Source of the DNA: Lachnoclostridium sp.
GTDB lineage: Bacteria > Bacillota > Clostridia > Lachnospirales > Lachnospiraceae
Length of the DNA stretch: 8,819 nt
Assembly: GCA_003445895.1 (NCBI GenBank)
Contig: DMCD01000230.1
Coordinates: 1 to 8,819, forward strand
Direction of reading: 5' to 3'
Part shown: positions 5,455-8,819 of the stretch, piece after piece
How the letters are laid out: each line of letters begins with the position of its first letter
Numbering within the stretch: position 1 is the first letter of the stretch
The notes under the pieces: model-generated
Seen by the model: only the letters and a program-made list of their open reading frames with translations
The model's database searches: none
What the model was told of the DNA's origin: nothing
Made by a program: the position numbers and the translations under genes

Positions 5455-7134
5455 ATGAATGAGAATTCCGATAACAGAGCTGTAAATGAAAATACCGATA
5501 ACAGATCTGTGAATGATAATGCCGGCAATTCTGCGGATACAGCAATCGCCAGCCTGCTGGATGCGCCGAGAAAGGGCATTCTTCGGCTGATTTTCAGCCG
5601 CGCGCCGCTGTTCCTTATTCTGATGGCGATGCAGCTGTTTATCTTCTTCAGCATTTTCGGATGGATGAAGGAGTATATCCGTCATTATCAGATCGTGCAG
5701 ATGATCTTTACCTTCATCGTCACGCTCTGCCTGTTCAACTGCCGTATGGATTCCACGGGAAAGCTGACCTGGATGATGATCATCGCCATATTCCCGTTTC
5801 CGGGCGCATTTCTCCTGTATTATACCCGCATCAATTTCGGGCACAGGAGCAGTGCCATGCGGACCCAGCGGATTATTGCGGATACGAAGCATATTCTGGA
5901 CAAGGATTCCTCTGTTCTGAAAAGACTTGAAAATGATTCGTACGGGACGGACGACCTGGTGCGTTACGTCAACCGGACCGGTTCCTTCCCCATGTACGAC
6001 GATACCGAGGTGACCTACTTCCCGACGGGAGAGGAAAAGTTTGCGGCGATGCTGCCCGAGCTGGAAAAGGCGGAGCACTACATCTACCTGGAATACTTTA
6101 TTATAGAAGAAGGCTATATGTGGGGCCGGATACTGGAGATTCTGGAGCGGAAGGCTGCCGCCGGCGTGGACGTGCGCGTCATGTACGACGGCACCTGCGA
6201 GCTGTCCACCCTGACCTTTGACTATAAGAAGCGGCTGGAGAGTGTGGGGATTAAGGCGAAGGTATTTGCCCCCATGACCCCGGTGCTTTCCACCCATTAC
6301 AATTACAGAGATCACAGGAAAATCCTGGTTATCGACGGAAAGGTTGCCTTCAACGGCGGCGTGAATCTGGCGGATGAATATATCAACCGCAAGGTAAGGT
6401 TCGGCCACTGGAAGGATACGGCCCTGATGCTGAAGGGAAGTGCCGTGAGAAGCTTTACCCTGATGTTTCTGCAGATGTGGAACATCACGGAGAGAGTGCA
6501 GGACTACCGCGTACTTAAGGAGAAGCCGGAGGCCATTGCAGAACAGAAGATACCGGGAGAAATGCCGGCTGCACCGGATAAAAACCTGGGATTCGTCATG
6601 CCCTACGGCGATGTGCCCTACGATGAGGACAAGGTGGGCGAGACCGTCTACATGGACATCCTCTACCGGGCGGCTGATTATGTCCATATCATGACGCCGT
6701 ACCTGATTCTGGACGGAGAACTGGAGCAGGCCCTCTGCTACGCAGCCCAGCGCGGCGTGGACGTGAAGCTGATTCTTCCGGGCATTCCGGACAAACCCTA
6801 CGCCCTGGCGGTCGCCAAGTCCCACTACGAGGAACTTATGCGGGCCGGCGTAAAGATCTACGAGTATGTCCCGGGCTTTGTCCACGCGAAAGTCTTTGTC
6901 AGCGATGACCAAAAAGCCGTGGTGGGCACCATCAACCTGGACTACCGGAGTCTCTACCATCACTTTGAGTGCGCTACCTACATGTACCGCACGCCATGTA
7001 TCCCGGAGATCGAAAAAGACTTCCAGGAGACCCTGGCAAAATGCCATCCGATCATCCCCGGAAGCGAAGAAAACGACAGCCTTTACTATCGGCTGGTCGG
7101 TCCTCTGCTGAAAACCATCGCGCCGCTGCTGTAA
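5455..7134 (+). CDS. cls: Cardiolipin synthase (phospholipase D superfamily)
   Basis: A 559-residue membrane enzyme expected to join two phosphatidylglycerol molecules into cardiolipin plus glycerol. A polar N-terminal tail (1-40) is followed by three hydrophobic segments (about 43-69, 78-96 and 104-124). Then come two phospholipase D domains with complete HKD motifs: His287, Lys289, Asp294 in DHRKILVIDG followed by FNGGVN, and His477, Lys479, Asp484 in VHAKVFVSDD followed by GTINLDYRS. Both catalytic halves therefore look intact. The start is supported by AAGGAGG and GAAGGG between 5434 and 5446. At 559 residues it is longer than the roughly 480-510 common for bacterial cardiolipin synthases; part of the excess is the repeat-bearing N-terminal tail. 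Substrate specificity within the superfamily is inferred, since phosphatidyltransferases share the motif. It stands alone, between an EamA transporter and a convergent lipoprotein gene. Confidence 0.92.
   Translation: MNENSDNRAVNENTDNRSVNDNAGNSADTAIASLLDAPRKGILRLIFSRAPLFLILMAMQLFIFFSIFGWMKEYIRHYQIVQMIFTFIVTLCLFNCRMDSTGKLTWMMIIAIFPFPGAFLLYYTRINFGHRSSAMRTQRIIADTKHILDKDSSVLKRLENDSYGTDDLVRYVNRTGSFPMYDDTEVTYFPTGEEKFAAMLPELEKAEHYIYLEYFIIEEGYMWGRILEILERKAAAGVDVRVMYDGTCELSTLTFDYKKRLESVGIKAKVFAPMTPVLSTHYNYRDHRKILVIDGKVAFNGGVNLADEYINRKVRFGHWKDTALMLKGSAVRSFTLMFLQMWNITERVQDYRVLKEKPEAIAEQKIPGEMPAAPDKNLGFVMPYGDVPYDEDKVGETVYMDILYRAADYVHIMTPYLILDGELEQALCYAAQRGVDVKLILPGIPDKPYALAVAKSHYEELMRAGVKIYEYVPGFVHAKVFVSDDQKAVVGTINLDYRSLYHHFECATYMYRTPCIPEIEKDFQETLAKCHPIIPGSEENDSLYYRLVGPLLKTIAPLL
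5458..5529 (+). repeat. 27-bp in-frame tandem repeat in the cls N-terminus
   Basis: Two near-identical 27-base units (5458-5484, 5485-5511) and a degenerate third (5512-5529) encode NENSDNRAV, NENTDNRSV and NDNAGN. The units are a multiple of three, so copy changes would keep the frame. The encoded tail is polar, Asn/Asp-rich and probably disordered, placed before the first membrane segment. Confidence 0.85.
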
Positions 7135-7148
7135 CAGCGGCGCTTTTT
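7120..7148 (+). terminator. Intrinsic terminator of cls, overlapping its stop codon
   Basis: GCGCCGCTG (7120-7128) and CAGCGGCGC (7135-7143) form a perfect 9-bp GC-rich stem with a 6-base loop, followed by TTTTT (7144-7148) and more T-rich sequence. The stop codon TAA (7132-7134) is in the loop, so the 5' arm encodes the last residues of the enzyme. On the minus strand the stem lacks an immediate U-run (GATGGTTTTC follows), so it would serve the convergent lipoprotein gene only weakly. Confidence 0.9.
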
Positions 7149-7166
7149 CTTTGGCTGATACAGTAC

Positions 7167-8201
7167 TTATTTCTTCACACTTTCCGAAAAATCAATGATC
7201 GCCTGGACACATTCCTTCCGGAATGCCTCATATTCCTCCGGATGGTCTGTCGTATCGATGCGGAATTCATCTCCGTTTTCGAAGGTGACCGTAACCTGCC
7301 ATTCTTCTTCGGCAGAAGAATCCACCGAATCGGTCCCGTTCCACTCTGCGATGTGATACTTCTTGAGGATTTCCAGGAACGTGCCGAAGGGCAGTTCACT
7401 GTCAGAATCACCGTAATCACCGTAATCTGTGCCTTTTTCAGCAAAGTCGCCCTCCGGGTCCCGCACAAGGAAGCTCCATCGGCCTGTGCTGCGCTTAAAC
7501 TCCAGCCGGTACCAGCGGGAGAGGTGGTTAGCATGGGGCGGCGCAAAGCTGATGGAGAGGAAGGTCACCTCGGAATCCGGGAATTCGCGGACATACTCCC
7601 CGGAAGAACCTTCATGGGCCTCAAAGAAATCCTGCAGAAGGAGGAATACTTCCGAAGCATTCTCCGGCTCTGCATTGTATCCGCGGGCCGAAACCGTCTG
7701 CCCATCGCTCATATGAATCTTCAGCACAAAGGAAGAATCTCCGTCCAGAAGGCCGGGGTCATTGCTCTTTGATTCATCAAAACCATCCCAGGAGAGGATG
7801 TCCAGCGAGAGGAGGTCGGATGCCAGTTTTCGCAGCTCTTCTTCGGTGACAGGGGATTCCTTCGCGTCACTCATGCAGAGATAGCCATCATCCCCCTTCT
7901 GAATGGTGTACCAGGGCCCCATCCAGGAACCTTCCCGGTGGAACTTCAGGGCATCGATAAAAGGCCCGTTGTCTGCAGTAACCGGGTCGCCCTCTGGGGC
8001 GATGGGGTCCTCCTCCGGCAGGGGTTCTGCGGCAGCGGTATCTGCGGCGGAAGTGCTCTCTTCCAAAGAAGCAGGTTCTGCGGTCTGTACCGCGCTTTCC
8101 CCCGCTGTTTCCCCGGCAGCCTTTCCGGTGCATCCGGTAAGCAGGGCAAATGCGCCCGTCACAGCTATCATCATAAGAAGTGCAGGCATGCGAATCGACA
8201 T
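7167..8201 (-). CDS. Lipoprotein of unknown function with a probable internal domain duplication
   Basis: A 344-residue protein predicted to be exported and anchored by lipid. Residues 1-23 are a signal peptide with an Arg at 4, a hydrophobic core, and the lipobox LTGC with lipidated Cys24. Residues 25-80 are a low-complexity linker rich in Ala, Glu, Ser, Thr and Pro, typical of the stretch that spans the cell wall. The rest (about 85-344) is soluble, acidic and beta-strand-like. Two stretches resemble each other: WYTI...LSLDILSWDGFDES...SFVLKIHMSDG...LLLQDFFE (97-194) and WYRL...LKKYHIAEWNGTDS...WQVTVTFENG...AIIDFSE (230-340). The start is chosen at MSIRMPALL, with GGGAGG (8216-8211) 9 bases upstream; an in-frame ATG at 8249 would add 16 residues before the signal peptide. 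I do not recognise the family. It converges on cls and is divergent from the flavin reductase gene. Confidence 0.88.
   Translation of the reverse strand: MSIRMPALLMMIAVTGAFALLTGCTGKAAGETAGESAVQTAEPASLEESTSAADTAAAEPLPEEDPIAPEGDPVTADNGPFIDALKFHREGSWMGPWYTIQKGDDGYLCMSDAKESPVTEEELRKLASDLLSLDILSWDGFDESKSNDPGLLDGDSSFVLKIHMSDGQTVSARGYNAEPENASEVFLLLQDFFEAHEGSSGEYVREFPDSEVTFLSISFAPPHANHLSRWYRLEFKRSTGRWSFLVRDPEGDFAEKGTDYGDYGDSDSELPFGTFLEILKKYHIAEWNGTDSVDSSAEEEWQVTVTFENGDEFRIDTTDHPEEYEAFRKECVQAIIDFSESVKK
7406..7427 (-). repeat. 9-bp micro-repeat in the lipoprotein gene
   Basis: The 9-base unit AATCACCGT occurs twice in tandem with a 4-base partial third copy. On the coding strand it gives the Asp-Tyr-Gly repeats near residues 259-264 of the lipoprotein. 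The frame is kept, and the segment falls in a loop-like acidic insertion of the second domain copy that has no counterpart in the first. Confidence 0.7.
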
Positions 8202-8244
8202 GGTCTGGTACCTCCCTTCGATCTGTAAAAGGAATTCTGCATTC

Positions 8245-8274
8245 ATCATACCATGGGGACGACTTCGGCCGCAA
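8245..8274 (-). promoter_or_regulatory. Probable extended -10 promoter of the lipoprotein gene
   Basis: On the minus strand TATGAT (8250-8245) is preceded by TGG, giving the extended -10 form TGnTATGAT. A weak TTGCGG (8274-8269) lies 18 bases upstream. Transcription would start about 40 bases before the ATG at 8201. This promoter also argues against the alternative start at 8249. Confidence 0.5.
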
Positions 8275-8299
8275 TTCTCCCAAAGATGGAAAAAACGAA

Positions 8300-8328
8300 T
8301 TGTCCGGACCCGGGATTCCTGTTACACT
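8300..8328 (+). promoter_or_regulatory. Probable promoter of the flavin reductase-like gene
   Basis: TTGTCC (8300-8305) and TACACT (8323-8328) are separated by 17 bases, about 30 bases upstream of the start codon. The palindrome GTCCGGAC (8302-8309) overlaps the -35 element and could be an operator, although 8-base palindromes of this kind are common. Confidence 0.5.
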
Positions 8329-8357
8329 TGAGAAAAACAGATGCGAGGTGTTTTCCT

Positions 8358-8819
8358 ATGAATAAGCGAAAAATAGAAGTATCAGAAATTGCAAATGATA
8401 TCGTAAAGGCCCTCCCGGCCGGCATTCTCATGACCACCAAGTCCGGAGAGAAGGTAAACTCCATGGTTATCGGCTGGGGCATGGTGGGCTTCAACTGGCG
8501 CAAATGGGTCTTCACGGCCTTTGTCCGCGAGAGCCGCTATACCAAGGGACTGGTGGATGCCAATCGGGAATTCACGGTCAACATCCCGGTAGGTGCGGCT
8601 GATAAGAAGGCCATCGCCATCTGCGGCGCAAAGAGCGGAAGAGACATGGATAAGATCGCGGAGGCCGGCCTCACCCTGGTGGATCCGGAAGTCATCTCCG
8701 TGCCGGCCGTCAAAGAATTCCCCCTGACCCTGGAGTGCCGCGTGCTCTACCAGCAGGAGCAGGATCCGGCCGCACTTCCGGAGGATATCCGGGAAGGACT
8801 CTATCCGGCGGATGAAAGC
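8358..8819 (+). CDS. Flavin reductase-like (flavoredoxin-type) protein, 3' end outside window
   Basis: The first 154 codons of a protein resembling the FMN-binding flavin reductase-like domain, whose members bind FMN in a split-barrel fold and transfer electrons from NAD(P)H or other donors. The visible pattern is ALPAGILMTT near 18-27, NSMVIGWGMVGFNWRKW at 34-50, AFVRESRYT at 54-62 and EFTVNIP at 71-77, followed by ICGAKSGRDMDK at 88-99. The order and spacing match the N-terminal half of the family. The start is ATG with GAGGTG 7 bases upstream. The C-terminal part is beyond the right edge, so completeness cannot be judged. It is divergent from the lipoprotein gene. Physiological donor and acceptor are unknown. 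Confidence 0.88.
   Translation, partial: MNKRKIEVSEIANDIVKALPAGILMTTKSGEKVNSMVIGWGMVGFNWRKWVFTAFVRESRYTKGLVDANREFTVNIPVGAADKKAIAICGAKSGRDMDKIAEAGLTLVDPEVISVPAVKEFPLTLECRVLYQQEQDPAALPEDIREGLYPADES

Noticed and set aside
5380..7047. A 555-codon minus-strand open frame inside cls
   Set aside because: The plus strand encodes a complete enzyme with both HKD motifs over the same bases. The opposite frame is His/Gln-rich, as expected from antisense reading of GC-rich codons, and no ribosome site was evident.

Overview
The window looks like an ordinary chromosomal stretch from a moderately GC-rich member of the Clostridia, possibly of the Lachnospiraceae type. This rests on strong AGGAGG-like ribosome binding sites, the gene families present (a PAS/AAA+ sigma-54 activator, an NhaC antiporter, a three-membrane-segment cardiolipin synthase, a Gram-positive style lipoprotein) and GC-rich third codon positions beside AT-rich intergenic DNA. 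The assignment is inference; no rRNA or tRNA gene or other taxonomic marker is present. I see no transposon, phage gene, CRISPR array, tRNA or rRNA.

Layout. (1) 1-1556, minus: a sigma-54 dependent enhancer-binding regulator with two PAS-like sensor regions and an AAA+ domain; its C-terminal DNA-binding domain lies beyond the left edge. (2) 1557-1764: a divergent control region with promoter candidates on both strands, inverted repeats and a possible 11-residue leader peptide. (3) 1765-3075, plus: an NhaC-family Na+/H+ antiporter, ended by a terminator at 3099-3137 that works on both strands. (4) 3177-3263, minus: a 28-residue membrane microprotein behind a perfect Shine-Dalgarno sequence, converging on the same terminator. 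(5) 3537-5343, plus: a LysR-type regulator followed 40 bases later by an EamA/DMT transporter, probably one operon. (6) 5455-7134, plus: a cardiolipin synthase with two intact HKD motifs and an asparagine-rich N-terminal tail built from a 27-bp repeat; its stop codon sits in the loop of its own terminator. (7) 7167-8201, minus: a lipoprotein of unknown function that appears to contain two copies of one domain. (8) 8358-8819, plus: the start of a flavin reductase-like protein, divergent from the lipoprotein and cut by the right edge.

How the parts fit. The sigma-54 regulator and the divergent NhaC antiporter form a plausible regulator-target pair, in which a PAS-sensed cue would control ion or substrate exchange at the membrane. 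The LysR/EamA pair is a second regulator-exporter unit. The cardiolipin synthase, lipoprotein and flavin reductase have their own promoter candidates and look functionally unrelated. I did not find a clear multi-gene novel system. The observations most worth a second look are the 28-residue membrane peptide, the duplicated-domain lipoprotein, and the layered signals upstream of nhaC.
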